Of a stretch of DNA of 41,407 nucleotides, positions 7,362 to 16,360 are shown piece by piece. The DNA is from Gammaproteobacteria bacterium (lineage in GTDB: Bacteria; Pseudomonadota; Gammaproteobacteria; Burkholderiales; Burkholderiaceae_C). The position numbers were made by a program, and so were the translations under genes. The stretch is from the NCBI GenBank assembly GCA_025359085.1, contig JANYHL010000021.1, forward strand, positions 1 to 41,407. Direction: 5' to 3'. The notes beneath the pieces were generated by a model, which saw nothing but the letters and a program-made list of their open reading frames with translations, was not told the origin of the DNA and made no database searches. Position 1 is the first letter of the stretch, and every line of letters begins with the position of its first letter.

Positions 7362-8645
7362 ATGATTGCCGCCATCTCCGTCATCTTTGTCTTGTCCTAC
7401 CTGGCGATCGCGCTGGAGCATCCGCTCAAAATCAACAAGTCGGCCTCGGCCCTGATGGGCGCCGGCTGGTTGTGGACTATTTACGCACTCGCCAGCGGTG
7501 ATGTGAACCAGGTTGATGCCGACCTCAACCGCTCGTTGATGGGCACCGCGCAGATCGTTTTCTTTTTGATGGGGGCCATGACCATTGTCGAGGTGGTCGA
7601 CGCGCATGAAGGCTTTCAGGCCATCACCTCGCGCATCAAGACGACCCGTCTGTCGACGCTCATGTGGATGATCGGTTTTGTGTCGTTTTTCCTGAGTTCG
7701 ATCCTGGACAACCTGACCACCACCATCGTCATGATTTCGCTCGTGAAAAAGCTGCTCGACAAGCGTGACGACCGCCTGTTCTTTGCCGGCATCATTGTCA
7801 TTGCGGCCAACGCGGGGGGTGCCTGGACGCCCATTGGCGACGTTACCACCACCATGCTCTGGATCGGCGGTCAGATCACCACCCTGGCGATCATGAAGGG
7901 CCTTTTCCTGCCGTCGCTGGTCAATTTGCTTGTCCCGCTGGCAGTGACCAGTTTCGTCCTCGGCGCGCGTCCGGTGGTGGCGCCGCCTCGCAGGCAGGAC
8001 ACAGACACGCTGCATTCGACCGCTTTCGAGCGCAACCTGATGTTGTTTTTGGGGCTGGCCATTTTGGTCGGCGTGCCGGTATTCAAGACCGTGACGCACC
8101 TGCCGCCCTTCATGGGCATTTTGTTTGGTCTGGGCATGCTGTGGATGGTGGGTGATTTGTTGCACCTGAAAAAGGATGAAAACCAGAAACAACACCTGAC
8201 GCTGGTGCGCGCGCTGACGCGTATTGACATGAGCTCCATCGTCTTCTTTATCGGCATCCTGATGGCGGTGGCGGTGCTGGAGCACACCCACATCCTGACC
8301 ACCCTGGCGAAATCACTCGACGACATGGTGGGGAGCCAGGAAATTATTGTCATGGTCATTGGTCTTGCCAGTGCCGTGGTGGATAACGTGCCGCTCGTGG
8401 CTGCATCCATGGGTATGTATTCCCTGGCACAGTACCCCACTGACAGTTTTCTGTGGGAGTTCATTGCCTACTGCGCCGGTACCGGCGGCTCCATCCTTAT
8501 CATCGGCTCGGCAGCGGGTGTGGCGGCCATGGGCCTGGAAAAAATTGATTTCATCTGGTACATGCGAAAAATCAGCGGGCTGGCCCTGATTGGCTATTTT
8601 GCGGGTGCGATGGTTTATATCGTGCAATACAGGCTACTGCATTGA
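7362..8645 (+). CDS. nhaD: Na+/H+ antiporter, NhaD type
   Basis: A 427-residue integral membrane protein with about eleven to twelve hydrophobic segments. Conserved NhaD stretches are present: FFLSSILDNLTTTIVM near residues 106-121, AANAGGAWTPIGDVTTTMLW near 148-167, and VVDNVPLVAASMGMY near 338-352. It expels Na+ (or Li+) in exchange for protons at the cytoplasmic membrane, for salt and alkaline tolerance. It stands alone on + between the nitroreductase and the dehydrogenase; the 101-base upstream gap has no convincing promoter. Confidence 0.93.
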   Translation: MIAAISVIFVLSYLAIALEHPLKINKSASALMGAGWLWTIYALASGDVNQVDADLNRSLMGTAQIVFFLMGAMTIVEVVDAHEGFQAITSRIKTTRLSTLMWMIGFVSFFLSSILDNLTTTIVMISLVKKLLDKRDDRLFFAGIIVIAANAGGAWTPIGDVTTTMLWIGGQITTLAIMKGLFLPSLVNLLVPLAVTSFVLGARPVVAPPRRQDTDTLHSTAFERNLMLFLGLAILVGVPVFKTVTHLPPFMGILFGLGMLWMVGDLLHLKKDENQKQHLTLVRALTRIDMSSIVFFIGILMAVAVLEHTHILTTLAKSLDDMVGSQEIIVMVIGLASAVVDNVPLVAASMGMYSLAQYPTDSFLWEFIAYCAGTGGSILIIGSAAGVAAMGLEKIDFIWYMRKISGLALIGYFAGAMVYIVQYRLLH

Positions 8646-8679
8646 CACGGCCGGTCCAACAGACCTTCCAGGAGCCCAT

Positions 8680-9663
8680 ATGCTGCCCATAATATTGATT
8701 GCCCGCGCAATCTTCCCAGAAGTCATCGCCAAGCTGGCGCAGCATTTTGAGGTGGCGACCAACCAGACGGATGAGTCTTGGACGCCGGCTCAATTGATTC
8801 AGAATTTGCAGGGCACGCAGGGCGTGTTTACCACCGGCGGTGAACGCATTGACGCGGCGCTGCTGGCCGCCTGTCCTGATTTGAAAATCTGCGCCAACAT
8901 GGCCGTGGGTTACAACAACTTTGACCTCAAGGCCATGACCGCCGCCGGTGTGCTGGCGACCAATGCGCCCGACGTGTTGACCGAAACTACCGCTGATTTT
9001 GGTTTTGCCCTGCTGATGGCCACGGCACGTCGCATGGCCGAAGCCGAGCATTTTTTGCGCGCCGGCCTGTGGACGAGCTGGCGTTACGACCTATTGGCCG
9101 GCGCCGATATTCACGGCAGCACGCTCGGCATTCTGGGCATGGGTCGCATCGGCCAGGGTATTGCCAAACGCGGCGCGCATGGCTTTGGCATGCAGGTGAT
9201 TTATCACAATCGCTCACGACTGGACCTGGCAACCGAACGGGCATGCAAGGCAAGTTATGTCAGCAAGGAAGAACTCCTCAAAGCGGCTGATCATCTGGTG
9301 CTGGTGCTGCCGTATTCAGCCTCCTCGCACCACGCCATAGGTGCGCCCGAACTGGCGCAAATGAAGCCCACGGCCACGCTGGTCAACATCGCGCGCGGTG
9401 GCATTGTGGACGACGCCGCACTGGCAATGGCGTTGCGTAACAAGACGATTGCGGCGGCCGGTCTGGATGTGTTTGAAGGCGAGCCCGCCGTGCACCCTGA
9501 TTTATTGACCGTGCCGAACGTGGTGCTGACCCCGCACATCGCCAGTGCCACCTTGCCCACGCGCTTGGCCATGGCCAATCTGGCGGCCGACAACCTCATT
9601 GGATTTTTGAAGCACGGCACGCCACTGACGCCGCTGAACCCCGAGCTGTTGACTAAACGATAA
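8680..9663 (+). CDS. D-2-hydroxyacid dehydrogenase (glyoxylate/hydroxypyruvate/2-ketogluconate reductase type)
   Basis: A 327-residue NAD(P)H-dependent reductase. The Rossmann motif GILGMGRIGQGIAKR is near residues 148-162. The catalytic residues are in NIARGGIVDD (Arg), GLDVFEGEP (Glu) and LTPHIASAT (His). The start ATG at 8680 has AGGAG at 8670-8674; a longer in-frame extension into the nhaD end is not supported. It most resembles the GhrB/glyoxylate reductase branch; the true oxoacid cannot be told from sequence. It ends 22 bases before the convergent AI-2E pseudogene. Confidence 0.9.
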   Translation: MLPIILIARAIFPEVIAKLAQHFEVATNQTDESWTPAQLIQNLQGTQGVFTTGGERIDAALLAACPDLKICANMAVGYNNFDLKAMTAAGVLATNAPDVLTETTADFGFALLMATARRMAEAEHFLRAGLWTSWRYDLLAGADIHGSTLGILGMGRIGQGIAKRGAHGFGMQVIYHNRSRLDLATERACKASYVSKEELLKAADHLVLVLPYSASSHHAIGAPELAQMKPTATLVNIARGGIVDDAALAMALRNKTIAAAGLDVFEGEPAVHPDLLTVPNVVLTPHIASATLPTRLAMANLAADNLIGFLKHGTPLTPLNPELLTKR

Positions 9664-9685
9664 CGTCAGCGCTTGCCAGAGAGTT

Positions 9686-10636
9686 TCAATCGGGCGGTGG
9701 TTCGCGCACGTGAACATTGTCTGCAGCCCATTCACGCCAGAGCGCCAGCAGAATCGCCAGGATCACCGGCCCGACAAACAGACCGATAAACCCGAACGCC
9801 ACCAGCCCACCCAGAACGCCGAACAAGACCAGTAGAAATGGAATCTTGGCCACGCCGCTGATGACCAGTGGTCGCACCAGGTTGTCGATCCAACTCACCG
9901 CCAGCGCGCCCCAGAGCAGCAGGCCGACCCCCGCGCCGATCTCGCCTTTTAACAGCAGCCAGACGCCGATGGAGCCCCAGACCACCGGGGCGCCGAACGG
10001 GATGAGAGACACCACCGCCGTCGCCGCGCCCCAGAAGGTCGGCGCCCGCACTCCCACCACCCAGTAACCCAAGCCCGCCAGCAGCCCTTGCGCCAGGGCG
10101 GCCAGCAACAGGCCATAGACCACGGCGCGGGTGGTGTCGCCCACCGCATCAAAATAGGCCTGTACCCGATTCCCGAGCAGACCGTGCAGGATGCCGCGCA
10201 ATTGGTCCAGCAGTTGCTCGCCATCGCGGAACAAGAAGAAGGACGTCAGCAAAGCAAAACCGAGGCGCAGCGCATTCAAGCCCAGATCACCGACCAGCCG
10301 CATGGCGTGGCCACCCCATTGGTCGGTCAGATCCGACAACGGCGCGCCCCAGGCGCACGGTCACCACTGAGCGCCGTCAGGCGCTCCTGCAGCCAGGGCC
10401 CGAGCCACCCAATACTCAGGATGGACTCTCATGGCCAACGCGGCCCAGGTCCGGCGCCCGCCCAGCCAAGCCAGCACCCGCAGATGCAGCGGCCACGAGA
10501 CGTAGCTCAGAATGGCGGCCCAGGCGATGGCCGCCGTGAATGGCTGCATCACCACAAAGCCCGCCAGCAGCAAGCCACCGAGCAAGCCAGCGAGCACGGT
10601 GCGGCGCAACCAAAGCGGTGTTTGCGGTTTGGTCAT
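9686..10636 (-). pseudogene. AI-2E family (PerM-like) permease, broken by central deletion and frame changes
   Basis: The N-terminal part (from ATG at 10634-10636, MTKPQTPLWLRRTV, two membrane segments) and the C-terminal part (from about 10339, SDLTDQWGG to the stop at 9686, several membrane segments) belong to one AI-2E permease but are not joined by an open frame. In the original frame a TGA lies at 10361-10363. A middle piece reading IGWLGPWLQERLTAL, typical of the family's extracytoplasmic loop, is found in another frame at about 10360-10410. Compared with a usual length near 350 residues, roughly 40-45 residues after WAALAM are missing. This fits a deletion plus a second shift. The C-terminal 217 residues stay open, so decay may be recent or a fragment could still be made. 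Confidence 0.75.
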
Positions 10637-11103
10637 GGTGGGCGTTGATGAAGAGAGGTAAACGAAATGTGCGCTTTTGGGCAGGCGAATAACAGCATCG
10701 ACGCGGAGTCCCTTCTTTGAGATGACGATGATCAAACGCGCCTGGTAAAAATCATAGAGCATCACGCCAGGCGCTTTCGATCAGCGCGGACGCAAGCGCT
10801 TGCGACTCATGAGGAGATAGATTCCCATAGCGGGTGCGCCGCTTTGCCGGGCACGGCATCGAATTCGCCTTTCCGATCCGGACGCTCTACCTCAAGCGCA
10901 GCCCGAACCAGGCCACCCGCTGCCGGTGAGAGTTGACTACTCATGGCGTCTTTCGGGGCTCTGGCCCGTGTGCTGTATGCCCCGAGTGGCTATTCATAAT
11001 AGCGAATGGCAGGTCCGTGCCGGGCATGTTTTAATGCTTTGACAATCAATTGTTCAAGTGCCTTTTCCGGCCGCTGTGCCGGACTTAACCCAGGAGAGAC
11101 AGC
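10637..11103. other. Gap with hairpins and no intact gene
   Basis: Between the permease pseudogene and the HPF-like gene I see no intact gene. It holds a 16-base inverted repeat with two mismatches (10730-10745 with 10767-10782), a perfect 14-base palindrome (10791-10804, CGCAAGCGCTTGCG) and the MscS-like remnant at 10831-10929. The ribosome site AGGAGAG of the HPF-like gene is at 11092-11098. Confidence 0.6.
10831..10929 (+). pseudogene. Remnant of an MscS-type channel C-terminus
   Basis: A 33-codon open stretch, directly after a TAG and ending in TGA at 10927-10929, reads HGIEFAFPIRTLYLKR in its middle. This is like the C-terminal GIxIPFPQRTLYL end of MscS mechanosensitive channels. Nothing before it in frame continues the channel, and there is no start codon with a ribosome site. 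It therefore looks like the tail of a deleted gene, next to another decayed membrane-protein gene. Confidence 0.5.
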
Positions 11104-11451
11104 ATGCAAGTACAAGTCAATACCGACGACAACATCCAGGGTGGCGATTCCTTGGCCCAATGGGTGCGAGACGAAGCGGGTAGCCGTCTGGCCCGTTTTC
11201 GTGAGCACATCACCCGCCTGGAAGTTTTTTTGACCGACGTGGATGGCGCCAAATCTGGCGTCAATGACAAACGTTGTCGCCTTGAAGCCCGCGTGGCCAA
11301 TCGCCAGCCCGTCACGGTGACGGCTGACGCCGACAAGATGCATGACGCCTTCATCGCTGCCGGTGACAAGCTTGCGCGTGCGCTCGACGCCGATCTGGGC
11401 CGGGTCAAGGACCGCCACGGACGCGATACGATCCGCGCTGCACAAGAATAA
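11104..11451 (+). CDS. HPF/RaiA-family ribosome-associated protein
   Basis: A 115-residue protein with the beta-alpha-beta-beta-beta-alpha pattern of the sigma-54 modulation/ribosome hibernation family: an N-terminal strand (MQVQVNT), a helix around residues 18-33 (AQWVRDEAGSRLARF), a strand LEVFLTDV, a strand CRLEARV and a C-terminal helix (HDAFIAAGDKLARALD). Family members bind the 30S subunit in the decoding region and stabilise idle ribosomes. It is shorter and more divergent than standard HPF and may be a second paralogue. AGGAGAG at 11092-11098 supports the start. Confidence 0.75.
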   Translation: MQVQVNTDDNIQGGDSLAQWVRDEAGSRLARFREHITRLEVFLTDVDGAKSGVNDKRCRLEARVANRQPVTVTADADKMHDAFIAAGDKLARALDADLGRVKDRHGRDTIRAAQE

Positions 11452-11460
11452 GTCTGCTCC

Positions 11461-11500
11461 CGGGCACAGACGCTGGACCGCAATTGCAGCGTCTGTCCCG
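11461..11500. terminator. Hairpin between convergent genes, possible terminator
   Basis: CGGGCACAGACGCTG (11461-11475) pairs with CAGCGTCTGTCCCG (11487-11500) with one bulged base and an 11-base loop. It starts about 10 bases after the HPF-like stop. A second perfect palindrome (TCCCGCC-A-GGCGGGA, 11496-11510) overlaps its 3' arm, so the two could be alternative folds. No U-run follows, so factor-independent termination is doubtful; RNA end protection is another role. Confidence 0.45.
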
Positions 11501-11604
11501 CCAGGCGGGAAGGTCGGGTGGGCCGAAAGTTTGTAAAAAGTTTCAGCCTTTTGAGTCTCTAGCCCGCCTGCAGTATGCTTATATTGCTATTAATTTATAT
11601 AGGC

Positions 11605-13383
11605 TCAAAACGCCTGGTCCCAGCGAATAGACAGCCGAATGGCGGCGTTGATCAGCCCCACCATGCTGTAGGTCTGCACAAAGTTGCCCCACTGCTCTCC
11701 GCTTGCCGGGTTGATGTGCTCGGCCAGCAGGCCGTGGCGGTTGCGGCAGGTGAGTAATTTTTCGAACAGGGCGCGTGCCTCGTCGCGCCGCTCCAGCGTG
11801 GTCAACGCGTTGACATACCAGAAGGTGCAGACCAGAAAAGCGTTTTCAGGCTCGCCGAAATCGTCTTTCTCGACATACCGAAAAATATAGTCACCGCGGC
11901 GCAAATCCAGCGCCACGGCGTTGACGGTGGCGGCAAAACGCGGGTCGTCTGCCTCCAGAAAGCCCACTTCGGCCAGCAGCAGCAGGCTGGCATCCATCGC
12001 TTCGCCTTCAAAGGTGGAGACAAACGTGCCGCGCGCTTCGTTCCAGGCCCGTTGACAGATGGTGCTGTGAATCTGCTGCGCCTGCTCTTGCCAGTAGCTG
12101 GCACGTTCGGCCAGGCCCAACTGCCTGGCGATGCGGCCCAGCCGGTCACAAGCCACCCAGCACATCACGGCTGAAAAGGTATGCACGCGGGCACTGCCGC
12201 GCAACTCCCACAAGCCGGCATCGGGCTGGTCGTGGCAGCGCCAGGCCTGCTCACCCAGAGGTTCGAGGTGACGAAACAAGGCTTCGTCGCCACGCCGGGT
12301 CAGGCGCTGGTCAAAGAAAATGTGGGTCGCGGCCAGGATCGCCGAGCCGTAGACGTCATGCTGCACCTGATGGTAGGCGAGGTTGCCCACCCGCACCGGC
12401 CCCATGCCCCGGTAGCCATCGAGAGCGGGGACTTCGCGTTCGTCAAGCTGGGCGCGGCCATCAATGCCGTAGACCGGCTGCAGCGGGGCGCCGGCGTTGT
12501 TGGCGGCGATGTTGATGATGTAGCCCAGATAGCGCTCCATGGTGCGGGTGGCGCCCAGGCGGTTGAGCGCATTGACCACAAAATAGCTGTCACGCAGCCA
12601 GCAGTAGCGATAGTCCCAGTTGCGGTTGCTGCCGGCCGCTTCGGGAATGGAGGTGGTCACCGCCGCCACGATGGCGCCGGTGTCATCAAACGCATTGAGC
12701 TTGAGCGTGATGGCCGCACGGATCACCGCCGCCTGCCATTCAAAGGGGATCGCCAGGTTGCGGACCCATTCGCGCCAGTACTGGGTGGTTTCCTCCAGAA
12801 AGCGGCGGCCCACTTCGCCCGCGGCTTCATGCACCGTCTCATCCGAGCCCAGCAGCAAGGTGACGGTGTCTTCCAGGAAGAACGAGGTTTCCTGCATGAT
12901 CGCGGTCAGCGAGGCGTCGGTGGTCAGGCGCAGCGTGAGCGTGGGGGCAACATAGCGGATGTGGTGGCTGCCAAACGTCACGCTGGGTCGGGACGCACCG
13001 TCATCACAGGCCGGGCGCAGGCGCAGGGCCACGCGTGGGCTGCCCGCGAGGCGGCGCACACGGCGCACCAGCATCATGGGGCGAAACGTGCGGCCATGCT
13101 GACCAAAGCGGGGCGCGAAGTCGGTCACCTCAATGGCGCCCCCCTGGCGGTCGTAGAGGCGCGTCAGCAAAATGGCGGTGTTTTCCAGGTAATGCTGCTC
13201 GGTGCGTTCGCAATCGACCAGTTCCACCGCGAAAAAGCCGTAGTCGTCAGCCTTCTTTAGCAGCGTACAGAACACCGGGTCGCCATCGAGCCGGGGAAAG
13301 CAGCCCCAGGTGATATTGGCGCGGCCATCAATCAACGCGCCAATGTTGCAGTTGCCGATCAAGGCCAGATCCAGTGTTTTCAT
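11605..13383 (-). CDS. Glycoside hydrolase family 15 (glucoamylase/trehalase-like)
   Basis: A 592-residue GH15 enzyme with an N-terminal beta-sandwich-like half (to about residue 220) and a C-terminal (alpha/alpha)6 barrel half. Barrel motifs are NRNWDYRYCWLRDSYF near residue 266, GLWELRG near 405 with the candidate general acid Glu, and GEQWGNFVQTYS near 573 with the candidate base Glu. The ATG at 13381-13383 overlaps the otsB stop by four bases, making it the third gene of a trehalose operon. Mycobacterial GH15 proteins of this general kind are trehalases, so trehalose breakdown is a good hypothesis; maltooligosaccharide hydrolysis is the alternative. There is no signal peptide, so it should act in the cytoplasm. 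Confidence 0.9.
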   Translation of the reverse strand: MKTLDLALIGNCNIGALIDGRANITWGCFPRLDGDPVFCTLLKKADDYGFFAVELVDCERTEQHYLENTAILLTRLYDRQGGAIEVTDFAPRFGQHGRTFRPMMLVRRVRRLAGSPRVALRLRPACDDGASRPSVTFGSHHIRYVAPTLTLRLTTDASLTAIMQETSFFLEDTVTLLLGSDETVHEAAGEVGRRFLEETTQYWREWVRNLAIPFEWQAAVIRAAITLKLNAFDDTGAIVAAVTTSIPEAAGSNRNWDYRYCWLRDSYFVVNALNRLGATRTMERYLGYIINIAANNAGAPLQPVYGIDGRAQLDEREVPALDGYRGMGPVRVGNLAYHQVQHDVYGSAILAATHIFFDQRLTRRGDEALFRHLEPLGEQAWRCHDQPDAGLWELRGSARVHTFSAVMCWVACDRLGRIARQLGLAERASYWQEQAQQIHSTICQRAWNEARGTFVSTFEGEAMDASLLLLAEVGFLEADDPRFAATVNAVALDLRRGDYIFRYVEKDDFGEPENAFLVCTFWYVNALTTLERRDEARALFEKLLTCRNRHGLLAEHINPASGEQWGNFVQTYSMVGLINAAIRLSIRWDQAF

Positions 13384-14132
13384 CAGTTTTCTTTCAGTGT
13401 GCTGCCCAGCCAGTGATGCACGGCCGCCACATTGGGCAGGCGATAACGGGCGCAACTAGGGCCGCGGCCGACCTTGATCGACACGCCATCCAGCCGGTTG
13501 ACCTCGGCAAAACCGTGTTCATCGTTGAGGTCATCACCGATGAACACCGGACGGCGCCCCCTGAAGGGCGATTCCAGCAGATATTCGGCGACCGCCGTGC
13601 CCTTGTCGATACCGGCCGGTTTGATTTCGACGACAAATTTTCCGCGCTGCAATTCCAGACCCGGCCCATGCAGTTGCACCAGTTGTCGCATCAGTCGATG
13701 AACGTAAGTGGCCAGCGTCGGGGCCAGGCGGTAGTGCAAGGCCAGCGTCAAGCCTTTGTCTTCGAGCAGCAGGCCCGGAAAACGGCCGACCACGGGCTCC
13801 AGCGCTGCTTTCATCGCGCTTTTGGCGGCCGGCTCAGCCGCATGCAGCCACAGCCGACCGGTACTGTCGCGCCGTTCCAGCCCGTGCAGTCCGGCCATCG
13901 GTAATTGCGTCAGCCGTGTGCGGCTTTGCAGATCGGAGATCATGCGCCCGCTGACCAAGGCCAGCGCGCCGCCCGTGGCGCGGTACAGGTTGGCCATCAA
14001 CTTGAGCAGGGCTTGATCCACCACCACGGTATCGGGCGTGTCGGCAATGTTGATCAGGGTGCCGTCGACATCCAGAAAATAGGCCCAGTCCAGGCTGGGT
14101 TCAGGCGGGCTGCTGATGCGGGGGTTTTTCAT
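13383..14132 (-). CDS. otsB: Trehalose-6-phosphate phosphatase
   Basis: A 249-residue HAD-superfamily phosphatase that removes phosphate from trehalose 6-phosphate. The nucleophile motif is FLDVDGTL (Asp21, Asp23), the Ser motif is ALVSGR near residue 60, the Lys motif is GKFVVEIKP near 175, and the metal-binding motif is FIGDDLNDEHGF near 208-219. The start (14130-14132) overlaps the otsA stop and the stop overlaps the GH15 start, both as ATGA, so the three genes are coupled. A long upstream extension of the frame lies inside otsA and is rejected. Confidence 0.94.
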   Translation of the reverse strand: MKNPRISSPPEPSLDWAYFLDVDGTLINIADTPDTVVVDQALLKLMANLYRATGGALALVSGRMISDLQSRTRLTQLPMAGLHGLERRDSTGRLWLHAAEPAAKSAMKAALEPVVGRFPGLLLEDKGLTLALHYRLAPTLATYVHRLMRQLVQLHGPGLELQRGKFVVEIKPAGIDKGTAVAEYLLESPFRGRRPVFIGDDLNDEHGFAEVNRLDGVSIKVGRGPSCARYRLPNVAAVHHWLGSTLKEN

Positions 14133-16360
14133 CAGGTCAAAGTGTCGGGTTTGTCGGTCAGGCGACTGCGTCGACGCTGGGTGGCGGCATCGAGCAGCAT
14201 GCGTCCAGCCCAGCGAAAGACGTTGAACTCTGCCACCAGACCGCGCATCAGGCGCATGCGGTCGCGCTGTTCGATGTCGGGCATGCTCAACGCCAGATGC
14301 AGGGCGGCGGCACACTGGTCGGCATCGTAGGGGTTGACGATCAGTGCTTCGGGCAACTCGCGGGCGGCACCGGTGAACTCGGACAGCACCAGTACCCCGC
14401 GCTCGTCGTCGCGGGCGGCGGCGAATTCTTTCGCTACCAGGTTCATGCCATCGTGCAGGCTGCTGACAAAACACAGATCAGCGGCGCGGAAATATTCATA
14501 AACCTGGGGCGGCGCGTGCTGCTCGATCTTGAGCAAAATGGGCGGCGGTCCGTGGCGCTCAAAGCGTGCATTGATGCGTGTTGCCAAGGTTCGAACCTGC
14601 CCCTCGTGGTGCTGGTATTCGTCGATGCCGGAGCGCGTCGGTGCGGCAATCTGGACAAAGGTAAAACGGCCGATCCAGTTCGGGTTCAACTCCAGCAGAC
14701 GCTCAATCGCCCGAAAACGTTCCAGGATGCCTTTGGTGTAGTCCAGCCGGTCAACGCCAATACCCAGTTTGTGCTCGGGCGGCAAGTCGTTGAGCTGGCG
14801 AATGTGGTTGCGGCAATCTGGCACGCTCTTTTGCAGCAACTCGGCGTCCGGTGGCCAGGCGATGGAAATCGGGTAACGCCGCACGGCGCTGAGTTTACCG
14901 CCGAACGACACGTTGAAAGACTCGCGGTCGACCCGCGCTTCCAGAAAGCGGTCTACCGTGTCAACAAAATTGTTGCAATGCGACTGGGTGTGAAAGCCCA
15001 GGATGCTGCTGCCCAGCATGCCAGCCAGGATTTCCTCTCGCCAGGGGCAGATGGCAAACGACTCGGGGTTGGGCCAGGGGATGTGCCAGAAGCTGATGAT
15101 GGTGGCATCCGGCAGCTCGTCGTGAATCATCTTGGGCAACAGCGCAAAGTGGTAGTCCTGCACCAGCACAATCGGGTTCTTGGTTTTGGCCTCACTCACC
15201 ACCGCCTTGGCAAACTTGCGGTTGACCGCCACGTACTGGGCCCAGTCGCTGGAGCGAAAGATCGGGCGCACATGGGCGATGTGGCACAGAGGCCAGAGCC
15301 CCTCGTTGGCAAAGCCGTAGTAGTAGCCGTCTTCTTCCTCGGGCGTGAGCCAGACGCGGCGTATAGAGTAGACGGGCTTGTCGGGTGGCACGGCCACGCG
15401 GTCGTTTTTGTCAACCACGTCGCGATCGGCTGAGCCACTGCCGTGCGCAATCCAGGTGCCAGAGCAGGCCCGCATGATCGGCTCCAGCGCCGTCACCAGC
15501 CCGCTGGCCGGGCGCTGTACCTCGATGCGTTCGCCGCGCCGTTGGTGGATGTAGGGTTCGCGGTTGGACACCACAATCACGTCTTCGCCGCGCAGCTCGC
15601 CATGCAAAATGGTGCGCAAGGTCTCCGCCGTCCAGGTGAGCTGGCTTTCATCGCGGGCCCGGGTCTCGGACTCCAATTCGCTGATGAGTCGCTGCAGGTC
15701 GCGTGCGATGGGCTTGAAGCCGGGCAGGCTGGGTGGGGGGGGGCTCTCAGGCTGGCGCAGCAGCCCCTCGCCTCGCAGCAATGCGCGCATGCCGGTCATC
15801 CAGCCGCGCCAGGAGAGCTGGGCCACGATCACCGTGACGAGCGAGACTACCCCGGCCAGCGCCATAAAGACGTAAAACAGGTAGCGCTTGGTTTCTTCGC
15901 TGCGCCGCGTGATGAAGCTCATGTCATGCAGCAGTACCAGTTCGCCCTCGGGTGCAGCCTCGCTGACCATGGGTTTGACCGCCACATGCAAAGGTCCCTG
16001 GGGGCTCGCCAGCAGGTGGTTGGTGGGGGTTTTCCAGCGCTCAAGGTCGGCACAAATGATTTCAGTGGGCAGCCAGCGGCTTGCCAATATCTTGGCGTTC
16101 GGTCCCGCGCAGTAACCAACCGCAAAGAAGCGTTCGTCCTGTGTGATGCGGTTGAAAAATTCACCAATCTTGGTCTTGTTGCCTGCTTCAAGCTGTTCCA
16201 GCAGGGGTTCCTGGATGGTGTTGACGACCAAAGTGGCGCGCAGGTCAAGATCGCGCACAAACCAGTTCAGCGTCATCTTGTCAATCAGGGGCGCGACGGC
16301 GTAGGCAATGCCAGCCAACACCAGCAGCAGCGGCAGCACGAAGCGTAAAGACAGTCGCAT
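14132..16360 (-). CDS. otsA: Trehalose-6-phosphate synthase (GT20) with N-terminal membrane sensor-like domain
   Basis: A 742-residue protein, about 270 residues longer than standard OtsA. Residues 5-24 are a transmembrane segment, 25-155 a predicted periplasmic domain, and 160-183 a second transmembrane segment. A linker to about 255 includes a proline run (residues 206-213). Residues 258-730 are the glycosyltransferase family 20 domain, joining UDP-glucose to glucose 6-phosphate. GT20 motifs seen are [20 protein letters not shown] (catalytic Arg and Lys) and [10 protein letters not shown]. The early part of the domain ([14 protein letters not shown]) differs from E. coli OtsA. AAAGGAA precedes the ATG. 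The layout resembles a receptor whose output is an enzyme, suggesting synthesis controlled by an envelope signal; that is inference. Confidence 0.9.
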   Translation of the reverse strand: MRLSLRFVLPLLLVLAGIAYAVAPLIDKMTLNWFVRDLDLRATLVVNTIQEPLLEQLEAGNKTKIGEFFNRITQDERFFAVGYCAGPNAKILASRWLPTEIICADLERWKTPTNHLLASPQGPLHVAVKPMVSEAAPEGELVLLHDMSFITRRSEETKRYLFYVFMALAGVVSLVTVIVAQLSWRGWMTGMRALLRGEGLLRQPESPPPPSLPGFKPIARDLQRLISELESETRARDESQLTWTAETLRTILHGELRGEDVIVVSNREPYIHQRRGERIEVQRPASGLVTALEPIMRACSGTWIAHGSGSADRDVVDKNDRVAVPPDKPVYSIRRVWLTPEEEDGYYYGFANEGLWPLCHIAHVRPIFRSSDWAQYVAVNRKFAKAVVSEAKTKNPIVLVQDYHFALLPKMIHDELPDATIISFWHIPWPNPESFAICPWREEILAGMLGSSILGFHTQSHCNNFVDTVDRFLEARVDRESFNVSFGGKLSAVRRYPISIAWPPDAELLQKSVPDCRNHIRQLNDLPPEHKLGIGVDRLDYTKGILERFRAIERLLELNPNWIGRFTFVQIAAPTRSGIDEYQHHEGQVRTLATRINARFERHGPPPILLKIEQHAPPQVYEYFRAADLCFVSSLHDGMNLVAKEFAAARDDERGVLVLSEFTGAARELPEALIVNPYDADQCAAALHLALSMPDIEQRDRMRLMRGLVAEFNVFRWAGRMLLDAATQRRRSRLTDKPDTLT

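Noticed and set aside
10361..10363. In-frame TGA of the permease as a selenocysteine or readthrough codon
   Set aside because: Family loop sequence lies in a different frame on the upstream side and residues are missing, so decay explains it better.
12181..13260. Long + strand open frame opposite the GH15 gene
   Set aside because: It mirrors the codon bias of the real minus-strand gene and has no recognisable domain.
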